From NCBI GenBank assembly GCA_900771065.1, contig CAAGMP010000151.1:1-15623 (forward strand): DNA of 15,623 bases, given 5' to 3'. This document shows positions 7,802-15,209 of the stretch, piece by piece. Both the position numbers and the translations under genes were made by a program. Position 1 is the first letter of the stretch, and each line of letters opens with the position of its first letter. Source of the stretch: an uncultured Acinetobacter sp. (GTDB lineage Bacteria > Pseudomonadota > Gammaproteobacteria > Pseudomonadales > Moraxellaceae). The notes beneath the pieces are model-generated. The model saw only the letters and a list, made by a program, of their open reading frames with translations, ran no database searches and was not told the DNA's origin.

Positions 7802-7830
7802 GTTTTAGAACTCCGTGTGCTGTTCTTCTT

Positions 7831-7839
7831 TGATATAAA
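7831..7839 (+). promoter_or_regulatory. Possible rightward extended -10 for the Nudix gene
   Basis: TGATATAAA on the plus strand reads as TGn followed by a near-consensus TATAAA (7834-7839). Transcription would start near 7846, within the Fur box, giving a leader of about 50 nt to the TTG at 7897. No good -35 is seen. If real, the Nudix gene would share iron control with hemP. Confidence 0.35.
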
Positions 7840-7867
7840 TGATAATCATTATCAAATGTAAAGTCAA
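7839..7867 (-). promoter_or_regulatory. hemP promoter (TTGACT-17-TATCAT)
   Basis: On the minus strand TTGACT (7862-7867) and TATCAT (7839-7844) are spaced by exactly 17 nt, close to the sigma-70 consensus, giving a leader of about 30 nt before the hemP ATG. The -10 lies inside the Fur box, so bound Fur would block RNA polymerase. Confidence 0.75.
7840..7854. promoter_or_regulatory. Fur box (perfect 7-1-7 palindrome)
   Basis: TGATAATCATTATCA is a perfect match to the 7-1-7 Fur half-site pair (TGATAAT-N-ATTATCA). It covers the -10 of the hemP promoter, predicting iron-dependent repression of hemP. It is palindromic and could also act on the rightward Nudix gene. Confidence 0.88.
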
Positions 7868-7896
7868 TCCATTTTTAAATTGAGTCGAGGTTAAAA

Positions 7897-8793
7897 TTGA
7901 AACCAAATTTTCATGTTGCTATTGCGATTTTGGTGCATCGTAATCAAATTTTAGTGGGTTGGCGTCATGCGCAACAACATCAAGGAAATAAATATGAATT
8001 TCCCGGAGGCAAGGTAGAAGCTCATGAAACCGCAGTACAAGCCTGTCAGCGTGAAGTTTTAGAAGAAGTTGGAATTGAATTAACTACTTGTTTTGAATTT
8101 GATTTTGTTCAACATGAATATGAAGATGTGATTGTCAATTTACATTTTTTTATCAGTTATATTGAGCTTGAACAAGCACAAAAAATTGCAGCGCCGTGGA
8201 AATGGTATCATCGTCATGAATTATTAGATTTAAATTTTCCTAAAGCTAATCAACAAATTATTAAAAAATTATCTTTTCCTCGTTTTATTCGCATTTCTGA
8301 AAACATTGAGCAACTAAATCAATTACAAGAACAACAATATTTATATTGGCGACATGCAGAAGCAGTTCAACCCGATGTGCTGTTGGCACAATTTAGTTGT
8401 GAAAATTTATCTAAGCTAGTGATTAACTTGAGTGATTGGAAAAAACTGAATCAGTCACAACAAAAACAGATTGGTTTTATTCATTTAAATTCTAAACAGT
8501 TAGCTCAATTAAGCCATTCCGATTTAGTTACGGGCTATCGTTATTTAGCTTCTTGCCACAATCAAATTGAGCTTGAAAAAGCACAGCAAATCGGTTGTCA
8601 TGCTGTTTTTTTAAGCCCTGTTTTAGCAACGCCAACCCATCCTGAACAAACCGCTTTAGGCTGGAATCAATTTGCTCAAATTGCACAAAACAGCCATGTG
8701 GCAGTTTATGCTTTAGGTGGCATGAAAGCGCATGATTTGCAAATTGCACGCCAACATTATGCTTATGGTTTAGCAGGTATGCGTTTTATTTAA
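7897..8793 (+). CDS. mutT: Nudix hydrolase (MutT-like) fused to a ThiE-like C-terminal domain
   Basis: The N-terminal half (about 1-130) is a Nudix pyrophosphohydrolase. It has a complete Nudix box from Gly38 to Ile60 (GKVEAHE at 38-44, REVLEEVGI at 52-60), which binds the divalent metal; MutT members clean oxidised dGTP from the nucleotide pool. The C-terminal half (about 165-298) resembles a thiamine-phosphate synthase/TenI barrel, ending in ALGGMKAHDLQIARQHYAYG and a following AGMRFI, the usual phosphate-binding end. This two-domain fusion is known in Pseudomonas and relatives; whether the second domain is catalytic is unclear. The TTG start at 7897 is well supported by GAGG 6 nt upstream and by the family start KPNFHVAIAI; no ATG fits. 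It overlaps the facing lipoprotein gene by 8 bp. Confidence 0.9.
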   Translation: MKPNFHVAIAILVHRNQILVGWRHAQQHQGNKYEFPGGKVEAHETAVQACQREVLEEVGIELTTCFEFDFVQHEYEDVIVNLHFFISYIELEQAQKIAAPWKWYHRHELLDLNFPKANQQIIKKLSFPRFIRISENIEQLNQLQEQQYLYWRHAEAVQPDVLLAQFSCENLSKLVINLSDWKKLNQSQQKQIGFIHLNSKQLAQLSHSDLVTGYRYLASCHNQIELEKAQQIGCHAVFLSPVLATPTHPEQTALGWNQFAQIAQNSHVAVYALGGMKAHDLQIARQHYAYGLAGMRFI

Positions 8794-8983
8794 GTGGTAA
8801 AGATTGACGTTGAATTTCTTCAATATCATACGGTTGAATAACAACACCTGCTGATGGTCTTAAATTAGGTGGATTCACCTTGCTGCTTGTTACAGCAGCA
8901 GGAGATTCAGGCGGTACTTGCTGACAACCTGCTAAGCCAAGTAAGCAGGTTAAAACCAGAATTTTGATAGGACAATTTGACAT
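8786..8983 (-). CDS. Small predicted lipoprotein coupled to PBP1b
   Basis: A 65-residue product with a clear type II signal peptide: a short N-terminus, the hydrophobic stretch ILVLTCLLGLAG, and a lipobox LAGC with Cys20 as the lipidated residue. The residues after it are QQ rather than Asp, which favours sorting to the outer membrane. The 45-residue mature part is Pro/Ser-rich with no domain that I recognise. Its ATG at 8983 lies 2 nt after the PBP1b stop, with no strong ribosome site, so it is probably translated by coupling. Position suggests an envelope role connected to the synthase, for instance as an accessory or activating lipoprotein. It is far smaller than E. coli LpoB and has none of the TPR motifs of Pseudomonas LpoP, so I do not name it. 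Confidence 0.8.
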   Translation of the reverse strand: MSNCPIKILVLTCLLGLAGCQQVPPESPAAVTSSKVNPPNLRPSAGVVIQPYDIEEIQRQSLPLK

Positions 8984-8985
8984 AT

Positions 8986-11379
8986 TTACCCTGAAAATGA
9001 ACCTTGAGAAATCACTTCACCTTCATCAAAATTGTTACTTTCTTGAATGAGGTTTTGAATACTGTCATCGGATTGTGGTTTTGGCTCTGAGCTTGCAGGG
9101 TTTTGTTCATAAGTCGGCTCAACTTGATAATGCGACATCGCACATTCAGTAGCATAACGTGGTACTTGGCGACTTGAAATTGGAATATACAATGCCCCTG
9201 AGCAATCACGAGCAGATAATTTACCAGTTTGTGTATCAATCCAATGCCATTGTACATTGGAAGGTTTAGTTAAATTGACTGGTTTTTGTTTTAATTTGTT
9301 CATTACACTAGTCCATACAGGTAAAGCACCTGATGAACCTGTTAAACCTGTCACTGCATTATTGTCTAAACCAAGCCATACAACAGTGACATGATTACCT
9401 GAATAGCCTGCAAACCAAGAATCACGAGTATCATTTGTTGTACCCGATTTTCCTGCTAAATTTAGATTTCGTGGTAATTGATTGTAAGCAGCACGTCCTG
9501 TACCTGCTGACATGACTTGTTGTAAACCATAATTCAAAATATAGGCATAATCATTTGGAATGCTGCTGCGTTTTTCTAAACCATAACGATGTAAAACCGC
9601 ACCATTTGAATTGACGACAGAACGAATAGCAGTTACCGCATTATATTGACCACCTGAAGCAAAATTGCCATACATTTCTGCAACACGTAATGGTGATAAA
9701 TTTACCGCACCTAAAAATGCAGATGGATAATTTGGAATATCTTCTGCAATCACACCAAAGTTAATTAACTGATTGCGAAATGCAGTTAATCCAAATTCTT
9801 CTCCTAATCTGACTGCAGATAAGTTATAAGAATTTTCCAACGCTTGCACCATAGGAACTGCGCCATGTTCGCTACCTGAATAGTTTTTAGGTGACCATGA
9901 TTTTCCATCGGCTAAAGGAATTTTAATAAAGCGGTCTTGAATTAAAGAAGCCCAAGTATAACGTCCAGATTCTAACGCATTGAGATAAATAACAGGTTTT
10001 AATAAAGAACCAACTTGGCGTCGTGCATCAATGGCGCGGTTAAAGCCCGTAAAATTCTTTACTGAACCGACCAATGCTAAAAGTTCGCCGCTATTGGGTT
10101 CAGTCACAACCACAGCACCTTGTAACTCTTGTAAACGTTTTGGATTGCTATTAATTAAGCGCGTTACAGAAGACTTAAAGCTTTTTTCAACTTCTGTTTG
10201 TGCAATTGGGTCAAGTGTGGTGAAAATACGTAAACCTTGGTTGGTAAAGTCAGCTTCTTCATATTCTTTACGCAATTGACGACGTACAACATCTAAAAAA
10301 TCGGGGAAGCGTGCTGTATTCAGCATCGGTTTTTGCACAACATTTAACGGACGTGCAATTTCATTTTCATATTCTTCTTGTGTTAAATAGCCCATCACCA
10401 GCATATTATTTAACACAATATTGCGTCGTTTTAAGGCTTTCTCAGGATGGCGCCATGGGTTGTATAGCGAAGGTCCTTGAACTAAACCAACTAAAAAAGC
10501 TTGTTGTGCAATATTTAATTCACGTAATGGTAAACCAAAATAAAACTGTGAAGCCAAACCGTAACCATTAATCGAATAATTACCATTTTGTCCTAAATTC
10601 ACTTCATTTAAATAGGCTTCTAAAATTTCATCTTTGGAATAATGAAAGTCCACCAATAAAGCCATTAAAGCTTCATTCGCCTTACGCTTAAAAGTTCGCT
10701 CAGGGGTCAAATAAAAATTTTTGACCAATTGTTGGGTTAATGTTGAACCACCTTGACGCTTGCCACCTGTTACATTACTCACCAACGCGCGCGCTGTACC
10801 TCGAATTGACAAGCCATAATGATTGTAAAAATTACGATCTTCGGTTGCAATTAAGGCTTCGATTAAGGTTTTTGGGACTTTATCTAACTTAATTAAAACG
10901 CGGTCTTCATTGTGTTGTGGATAAATTCCACCAATTAAGATTGGTTCTAAACGAATCACCCCATTTGAAGTGGGATTGGTTGTGCTGACATTGGCAATTT
11001 GATTTTGACTGAAACTGACTTTTACCACTTGTTCGGGTTCATCGGGTGCTAAATCACCAAAATTAAACCCTCGAGTATGAATGTAAATCGTATTTTGACC
11101 AGCAAGGGTATAATTGCCCATTGAGCTGTAACTATCTGATTTTTTATAACCCAATAAGTTTAGTTCTTGAATTAAATCATCTTGACTAACTGCAGCTTGT
11201 GGTTTGAGTTCTAAAGGACGCGCAAAAACTTTTGCTGGAATGTCCCAACGATTCCCTTCAAATTTTTCTCGTACGGTATTGTCCAAACGTACCATATAAA
11301 CACTAAATGCCAAAAATGCACCAATAATGAGGATGCAAAATACCAATGCAATAATGCCTATACCACGTTCAAACTTCAT
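8986..11379 (-). CDS. mrcB: Bifunctional penicillin-binding protein 1B
   Basis: A class A PBP that polymerises lipid II into glycan chains and cross-links the peptides in the periplasm. The 797-residue product begins with a short cytoplasmic tail and a membrane anchor (about 7-30), then a UB2H-like regulatory domain (about 60-150). The GT51 glycosyltransferase follows, with catalytic Glu180 in ATEDRNFY and QGGSTLTQQ (209-217). The transpeptidase carries SLLK with the acyl Ser458, SYN (517-519) and KSGT (644-647). The UB2H segment between anchor and GT51 separates PBP1B from PBP1A. The ATG at 11379 has only a weak ribosome site. A mini-lipoprotein gene follows 2 nt after its stop. All catalytic residues are present and the length is normal. 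The C-terminal tail (about 755-797) is low-complexity and acidic. Confidence 0.95.
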   Translation of the reverse strand: MKFERGIGIIALVFCILIIGAFLAFSVYMVRLDNTVREKFEGNRWDIPAKVFARPLELKPQAAVSQDDLIQELNLLGYKKSDSYSSMGNYTLAGQNTIYIHTRGFNFGDLAPDEPEQVVKVSFSQNQIANVSTTNPTSNGVIRLEPILIGGIYPQHNEDRVLIKLDKVPKTLIEALIATEDRNFYNHYGLSIRGTARALVSNVTGGKRQGGSTLTQQLVKNFYLTPERTFKRKANEALMALLVDFHYSKDEILEAYLNEVNLGQNGNYSINGYGLASQFYFGLPLRELNIAQQAFLVGLVQGPSLYNPWRHPEKALKRRNIVLNNMLVMGYLTQEEYENEIARPLNVVQKPMLNTARFPDFLDVVRRQLRKEYEEADFTNQGLRIFTTLDPIAQTEVEKSFKSSVTRLINSNPKRLQELQGAVVVTEPNSGELLALVGSVKNFTGFNRAIDARRQVGSLLKPVIYLNALESGRYTWASLIQDRFIKIPLADGKSWSPKNYSGSEHGAVPMVQALENSYNLSAVRLGEEFGLTAFRNQLINFGVIAEDIPNYPSAFLGAVNLSPLRVAEMYGNFASGGQYNAVTAIRSVVNSNGAVLHRYGLEKRSSIPNDYAYILNYGLQQVMSAGTGRAAYNQLPRNLNLAGKSGTTNDTRDSWFAGYSGNHVTVVWLGLDNNAVTGLTGSSGALPVWTSVMNKLKQKPVNLTKPSNVQWHWIDTQTGKLSARDCSGALYIPISSRQVPRYATECAMSHYQVEPTYEQNPASSEPKPQSDDSIQNLIQESNNFDEGEVISQGSFSG

Positions 11380-11411
11380 AAATTTTCATTAGCTTATTCT
11401 AAACAGCTTTA

Positions 11412-11440
11412 ATCATGCGAAGCTTTTTCATAATTTGCAA
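11412..11440 (-). promoter_or_regulatory. Candidate mrcB promoter
   Basis: On the minus strand TTGCAA (11435-11440) and CATGAT (11412-11417) are spaced by 17 nt and would give a leader of about 26 nt to the PBP1b ATG. Each hexamer has about two mismatches to consensus. Confidence 0.35.
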
Positions 11441-11504
11441 GATTCAATCTGCTAATATTTTGGAAAAAGTGCGTTTTTTAACTTTTAAAAATACAGAAAT
11501 TTAA

Positions 11505-11513
11505 TGTTATTAT
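11505..11513 (+). promoter_or_regulatory. Extended -10 of the nadK promoter
   Basis: TGTTATTAT on the plus strand is an extended -10 (TGn plus TATTAT). Transcription would start near 11520, about 17 nt before the chosen nadK ATG. The in-frame ATG at 11504 overlaps this element and would lie outside the message. Confidence 0.5.
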
Positions 11514-11536
11514 ACGGCTCGAATCGTATTGGAGCG

Positions 11537-12454
11537 ATGTCGCGGGTGAACATTTCACATAAAAATTTTCGAAATATTGGGTTGGTTGGACGTCCAGGGA
11601 AGGCGTCTGTTGTTGAAACAATACAATTAATTCATGATCATTTAATAGGCATTGGTCTGCATCCAATTTTTGATACGGAAACGGCAAAACTGGTTCCTTA
11701 TACAAACACGCAAACCGTCAGTCGTGCCTTATTGGGTGAGGTGGTCGATTTAGTGATCGTTGTGGGTGGAGACGGTTCTTTGTTACATGCCGCACGTTCT
11801 TTGGTTCGATTCAATACGCCTGTAATTGGAGTAAACCGAGGACGATTGGGTTTTTTAACTGATATTAAACCAAGCGATGTCATTTTTAAGCTCAATCAAG
11901 TATTACAAGGGCAATTTCAGCTTGATCGTCGTTTTTTACTCGAAATGGAAATTCGCTCAAAAGGTGAAATCATTTATGAAGCAATTGCATTAAATGATGT
12001 GGTTTTACATTCTGGTAAATCGGTTCATATGATTGATTTTGAACTGAAAATAGATGGTCAGTATGTTTATCGTCAACATAGTGATGGTTTAATTGTTTCA
12101 ACGCCAACTGGCTCAACGGCGTATGCTTTATCTGGTGGTGGTCCTATTTTACATACCAGTATGGACGCTATTGCCTTAGTGCCAATGCATCCTCATATGT
12201 TATCCTCGCGTCCTATTGTGGTGGGTGGACAAAGTGAAATTAGAATAGAAATTCGTGGAGAAAATCGTGCCATGCCAATGGTGAGTGCAGATGGTCAGCA
12301 TAGCATTTCACTTGGCATGGGTGATAGTTTGCATATTCGTAAACATCCTTATAAATTAAACCTATTACATCCACCGGGTTATGACTTTTATATGGCATGC
12401 CGTACGAAACTCGGTTGGAATCAAGATTTTGACTATTCTGATCAACAGGATTAA
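11537..12454 (+). CDS. nadK: NAD(+) kinase
   Basis: NadK phosphorylates NAD+ with ATP to make NADP+, the only route to NADP(H) in most bacteria. The 305-residue product has the N-terminal GLVGRP strand, the catalytic GGDGS motif (77-81), the substrate-binding Asn153-Asp154 in ALNDVVLH, the TPTGSTAYALSGGGP loop (189-203), and the closing HPPGYDFY segment. I chose the ATG at 11537 (MSRVNISHKN) because it matches the usual start in this genus. It also lies after the predicted promoter, whereas an in-frame ATG at 11504 lies within it. A GGAG sits unusually close to this ATG (2 nt), so the GTG at 11546 cannot be ruled out. yeaC follows after 2 nt. Confidence 0.94.
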   Translation: MSRVNISHKNFRNIGLVGRPGKASVVETIQLIHDHLIGIGLHPIFDTETAKLVPYTNTQTVSRALLGEVVDLVIVVGGDGSLLHAARSLVRFNTPVIGVNRGRLGFLTDIKPSDVIFKLNQVLQGQFQLDRRFLLEMEIRSKGEIIYEAIALNDVVLHSGKSVHMIDFELKIDGQYVYRQHSDGLIVSTPTGSTAYALSGGGPILHTSMDAIALVPMHPHMLSSRPIVVGGQSEIRIEIRGENRAMPMVSADGQHSISLGMGDSLHIRKHPYKLNLLHPPGYDFYMACRTKLGWNQDFDYSDQQD

Positions 12455-12456
12455 AG

Positions 12457-12729
12457 ATGAATATAGAACAGATGTTAGCGATCCTCAATCCTGAAATTGT
12501 AGAGCGCTTAAAAACTGCCGTTGAAATTGGTAAATGGGCAAATGGTGTGGCTTTAACTCCTGAACAACGTCAAACCTGTATGCAAGCAGTTTATGCTTGG
12601 GAAATGAAGCACTTACCTGAACATGAACGCAGTGGTTATATTGACCGTGGCACGAAAAAAGACGGTGAAGTGTGTGAAGATGATCACCATTTGCATGAAC
12701 CTGAATTTAAACCTATTAAATTTGTTTAA
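12457..12729 (+). CDS. yeaC: YeaC family protein (DUF1315)
   Basis: A 90-residue protein of unknown function. The hallmark is ERLKTAVEIGKWANGVALTP, then QRQTCMQAVYAWE and HLPEHERSGYIDRG, which together define the DUF1315/YeaC family. The last third is acidic and histidine-rich (CEDDHHLHEP), which might bind metal, though that is only an inference. The ATG at 12457 starts 2 nt after the nadK stop, with AGGA inside the end of nadK as ribosome site, so the two are almost surely one operon. A terminator follows directly. Confidence 0.88.
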   Translation: MNIEQMLAILNPEIVERLKTAVEIGKWANGVALTPEQRQTCMQAVYAWEMKHLPEHERSGYIDRGTKKDGEVCEDDHHLHEPEFKPIKFV

Positions 12730-12738
12730 ATATAAAAG

Positions 12739-12760
12739 CCAGCTTCATGCTGGTTTTTTT
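12739..12760 (+). terminator. Terminator between yeaC and the ybiB-like gene
   Basis: A 5-bp GC-rich core stem (CCAGC/GCTGG, loop TTCAT) at 12739-12753 is extended by AAG/TTT pairs and followed by seven T on the plus strand. The A-rich 5' side allows weaker use by the convergent ybiB-like transcript, whose stop codon lies at 12759-12761. Confidence 0.85.
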
Positions 12761-13757
12761 ATGTTTGACGTTGCTGCCAAAGTTGTTGTGCTTTTTGCAT
12801 GGCTTCAGGATAACTTGCAACGACTTTCATGCAATATAGGGCAATGCTTATGGTTTCAACGACTGCCATTTCACCATAACTATGCTGCTTTTGACCTGCC
12901 CAAACGGCTTTAAAGACATTTAAATCTAACTCTTCTTCAATTTCGCTTCGATTTTCTGTTAGTTTTGGCAATTCATGTTCATAACAAACACCATCTCGAA
13001 TACCACAAATTAAAGTTTTTGCATCGGGATTACGTTCAAATTCACCACCTTCACCTTTAATCACCACGCTATTTTGATAACCTAATTTTAATGCAGTGTG
13101 TTGATGTGATTGGCGATAAGCAGGATGAAAAATGGCTTGTAAGGTAGCAGGTGCGTTAAATGGATTAATTAAACGCGCTAAAGTATGAATCGGTGAACGC
13201 AAGCCCATAATATTACGCAATTGAATCAGTTCACTTAAAACAGGTGAAATAGTGTGTAAAGGCAAATAGGCAAAGTGATTTTGTTGAATTTGTGTTTGAA
13301 CTTGCTGTTCATTTTCACAAATAGGAATATTCAATTCTTTTAAAACTTCTTCGGTATAAAGGCGGTTAATGGTGTGTCCTGAAGCACCGTGCATGACAAT
13401 TTTATAACCATGTTGTGCCAAAGTCAGCGCTGCCAATAAAAACCATGGAAAATGTTTACGTTTCCCCGCATACGAAGACCAATCTAAATCAATATTTAAA
13501 TTTTGAAAATGCAATTGATCTTTCGTTGCTTGCACAAAACCTGCCAACTCATCGACAGATTCTTCTTTTACCCGCAATAACATTAAAAATGCGCCAAGTT
13601 GCACATCTAAAACTTCTTGTTTTAAAATCATTGAAAAAGCTTGATACGCTTCATCATAAGTTAATGAGCGTGAGCCTGTTTTGCCTTTGCCGATAATACG
13701 AATATATTGTGCAAAAGGATGTTCAGTATCTTTATAAATATTTCTTTGATGATTCAT
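12759..13757 (-). CDS. ybiB: YbiB-like protein (TrpD2, glycosyltransferase/phosphoribosyltransferase fold)
   Basis: A 332-residue member of the TrpD2 group: it has the fold of anthranilate phosphoribosyltransferase but, in the studied E. coli YbiB, binds nucleic acid rather than making tryptophan. Visible blocks are an N-terminal helical domain (IRIIGKGKTGSRSLTYDEA), VMHGASGHTINR (about 122-133, where true TrpD has a KHGNRS-like loop), LGLRSPIHTLARLINPF near 184-200, and KGEGGEFERNPD near 234-245. Departure from the TrpD loop and the absence of other trp genes argue against anthranilate chemistry. I chose the ATG at 13757 because a TATAAA -10 lies just upstream, which would exclude the in-frame start at 13808. 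No E. coli-type LexA box was seen. Confidence 0.88.
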   Translation of the reverse strand: MNHQRNIYKDTEHPFAQYIRIIGKGKTGSRSLTYDEAYQAFSMILKQEVLDVQLGAFLMLLRVKEESVDELAGFVQATKDQLHFQNLNIDLDWSSYAGKRKHFPWFLLAALTLAQHGYKIVMHGASGHTINRLYTEEVLKELNIPICENEQQVQTQIQQNHFAYLPLHTISPVLSELIQLRNIMGLRSPIHTLARLINPFNAPATLQAIFHPAYRQSHQHTALKLGYQNSVVIKGEGGEFERNPDAKTLICGIRDGVCYEHELPKLTENRSEIEEELDLNVFKAVWAGQKQHSYGEMAVVETISIALYCMKVVASYPEAMQKAQQLWQQRQT

Positions 13758-13791
13758 AAAAAAAATTAAATTAAAACCATAATCAACGCAT

Positions 13792-13797
13792 TTTATA
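13792..13797 (-). promoter_or_regulatory. Possible -10 of the ybiB-like gene
   Basis: TATAAA on the minus strand is placed to start transcription about 28 nt before the ATG at 13757. The matching -35 (ACTTAC at 17 nt) is poor. Confidence 0.35.
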
Positions 13798-13981
13798 ATT
13801 AAAGCCATTTAAATGTAAGTCGAACGAAAAATTGAACCGCGTAATTTGTGAAAAATGATTTTATTTTTAAATAGATTTTTTGAATGAAATACAAAATAAC
13901 ACGTTGATGATTTGATCAATTGTTAATTTTTTCTGATTAAAGCAACAAAGTTGTCTTGCGTAACATTTGAAAGCTAACTAT

Positions 13982-13990
13982 TGTTATACT
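13982..13990 (+). promoter_or_regulatory. Extended -10 of the pheA promoter
   Basis: TGTTATACT on the plus strand is an extended -10 (TGn plus TATACT) about 38 nt upstream of the pheA ATG. No well-spaced -35 is present. I saw no leader peptide rich in Phe codons, so attenuation of the enterobacterial kind is not indicated. Confidence 0.45.
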
Positions 13991-14028
13991 GTTTGTATTG
14001 TATACCGTTTACAAAGGGCGAAAAAACA

Positions 14029-15138
14029 ATGATCAACGACGATCAAAATAAAACGACTTCTTTAGACTTGGCGAAAATTCGTGAAGATATTGATTCTGTC
14101 GATATGCAGATTCAGCAACTCATTAATCGTCGTGCTAAATTAGCTGAAGCGGTGGCACAAGCCAAATTTGCTGTAGAAGATGATCCGCTGTTTTATCGCC
14201 CTGAGCGTGAAGCACAAGTGCTACGTAAAGTTATGGAACGCAATGAAGGACCCTTGTCCGATGTGACGATGGCACGTTTGTTCCGTGAAATTATGTCGGC
14301 GTGTTTGGCACTAGAAGCACCACAAAGTATTGCATTTTTAGGACCTGTCGGAACCTATACCCATTCAGCGGTGTTAAAACATTTTGGTCAAGATGCCGTC
14401 ATTCGTCCTTTGCCTACTATTGATGAAGTTTTCCGTGAAGTTGAAGCAAGCAGTGCAAACTATGGTTTAGTGCCTGTTGAAAACTCTTCTGAAGGGGTAG
14501 TCAACCATACTTTAGATTGTTTTAAAACATCGTATTTAAATGTGATTGGTGAAGTTGAATTGCGTATTCATCACCAATTTTTAGTTTCTGAAAACACACG
14601 TAAAGACAGCATTAAGCAAATTTATGCGCATCAACAAACCTTAGCGCAATGTCGTAAATGGTTAGATGCACATTATCCGGGTGTGGAACGTGTTGCTTTA
14701 AGTTCAAATGCGGAAGCAGCACGCCGTATTCGTAACGAATGGCATTCTGCGGCAATTGCTTCAGATGTTGCAGCCAATATTTATAATTTAGAAATTTTAC
14801 ATAGTAATATTGAAGATAATCCAGAAAATACCACGCGTTTCTTAGTAATTGGTCGTGAGAAAGTTCCACCAAGTGGCAATGATAAAACTTCTTTGTTGGT
14901 GTCTGCACATGATCGTGCAGGTGCATTATTGGAAATTTTAGCGCCATTTGCCAAACACAATATTAGTTTAACCAGTATTGAAACTCGTCCTGCTTTGCCA
15001 GAAAAATGGTCATATGTGTTCTTTATTGATTTAGAAGGGCATGTTGAGCAAGATAATGTGAAAGCGGCAATTGAAGAAATTCGCCCAATTGTCAAAGAAA
15101 TTCGCGTTCTTGGTTCTTATCCAATCGCTGTTTTATAA
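14029..15138 (+). CDS. pheA: Bifunctional chorismate mutase / prephenate dehydratase (P-protein)
   Basis: PheA turns chorismate into prephenate and then phenylpyruvate, the precursor of phenylalanine. The 369-residue product has an AroQ-type chorismate mutase domain (about 12-95, DLAKIREDIDSVDMQIQQLI then RRAKLAEAV), a prephenate dehydratase domain (about 100-275, starting IAFLGPVGTYTHSA, with catalytic TTRF at 268-271), and a C-terminal ACT domain (about 285-360) with GALLE and ETRP (318-321), which in this family senses phenylalanine for feedback inhibition. The ATG at 14029 has AAGGG about 10 nt upstream; an in-frame TTG at 13981 falls within the promoter. hisC follows 71 bp downstream in the same direction. 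HisC-type aminotransferases can aminate phenylpyruvate or prephenate, which makes the pairing sensible. Confidence 0.95.
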   Translation: MINDDQNKTTSLDLAKIREDIDSVDMQIQQLINRRAKLAEAVAQAKFAVEDDPLFYRPEREAQVLRKVMERNEGPLSDVTMARLFREIMSACLALEAPQSIAFLGPVGTYTHSAVLKHFGQDAVIRPLPTIDEVFREVEASSANYGLVPVENSSEGVVNHTLDCFKTSYLNVIGEVELRIHHQFLVSENTRKDSIKQIYAHQQTLAQCRKWLDAHYPGVERVALSSNAEAARRIRNEWHSAAIASDVAANIYNLEILHSNIEDNPENTTRFLVIGREKVPPSGNDKTSLLVSAHDRAGALLEILAPFAKHNISLTSIETRPALPEKWSYVFFIDLEGHVEQDNVKAAIEEIRPIVKEIRVLGSYPIAVL

Positions 15139-15147
15139 ATTCAACTG

Positions 15148-15179
15148 ATGATTAAGTTCTCAGAGGGGGACTTAATCAT
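15148..15179 (+). other. Intergenic inverted repeat between pheA and hisC
   Basis: Perfect 10-bp arms (15148-15157 and 15170-15179) enclose a 12-nt centre that can pair further with G-U help, to an AGAG loop. It lies 9 nt after the pheA stop and 30 nt before hisC. No T run follows, so it is not a standard terminator; partial termination or message stabilising are possible. Confidence 0.55.
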
Positions 15180-15209
15180 TTCCATCACTTAAAAAATTGG
15201 ACGTGTAAA

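Noticed and set aside
7614..7808. Plus-strand open frame of 64 codons after the ATPase gene
   Set aside because: It starts inside the terminator hairpin, has no ribosome site, and is antisense to hemP, which has family, promoter and ribosome-site support.
9012..10571. Several short open frames inside the PBP1b gene on both strands
   Set aside because: They are shadows in other frames of an intact, well-conserved gene, with no family match.
11504..11536. N-terminal extension of nadK from the ATG at 11504
   Set aside because: It overlaps the extended -10 and its residues do not match the family N-terminus.
12759..13757. Anthranilate phosphoribosyltransferase TrpD
   Set aside because: The phosphoribosyl-binding loop differs from TrpD and no trp neighbours are present; the TrpD2/YbiB assignment fits better.
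13758..13808. 17-residue N-terminal extension of the ybiB-like gene
   Set aside because: It covers the predicted -10 (TATAAA), and the hydrophobic residues there are unlike the family start.
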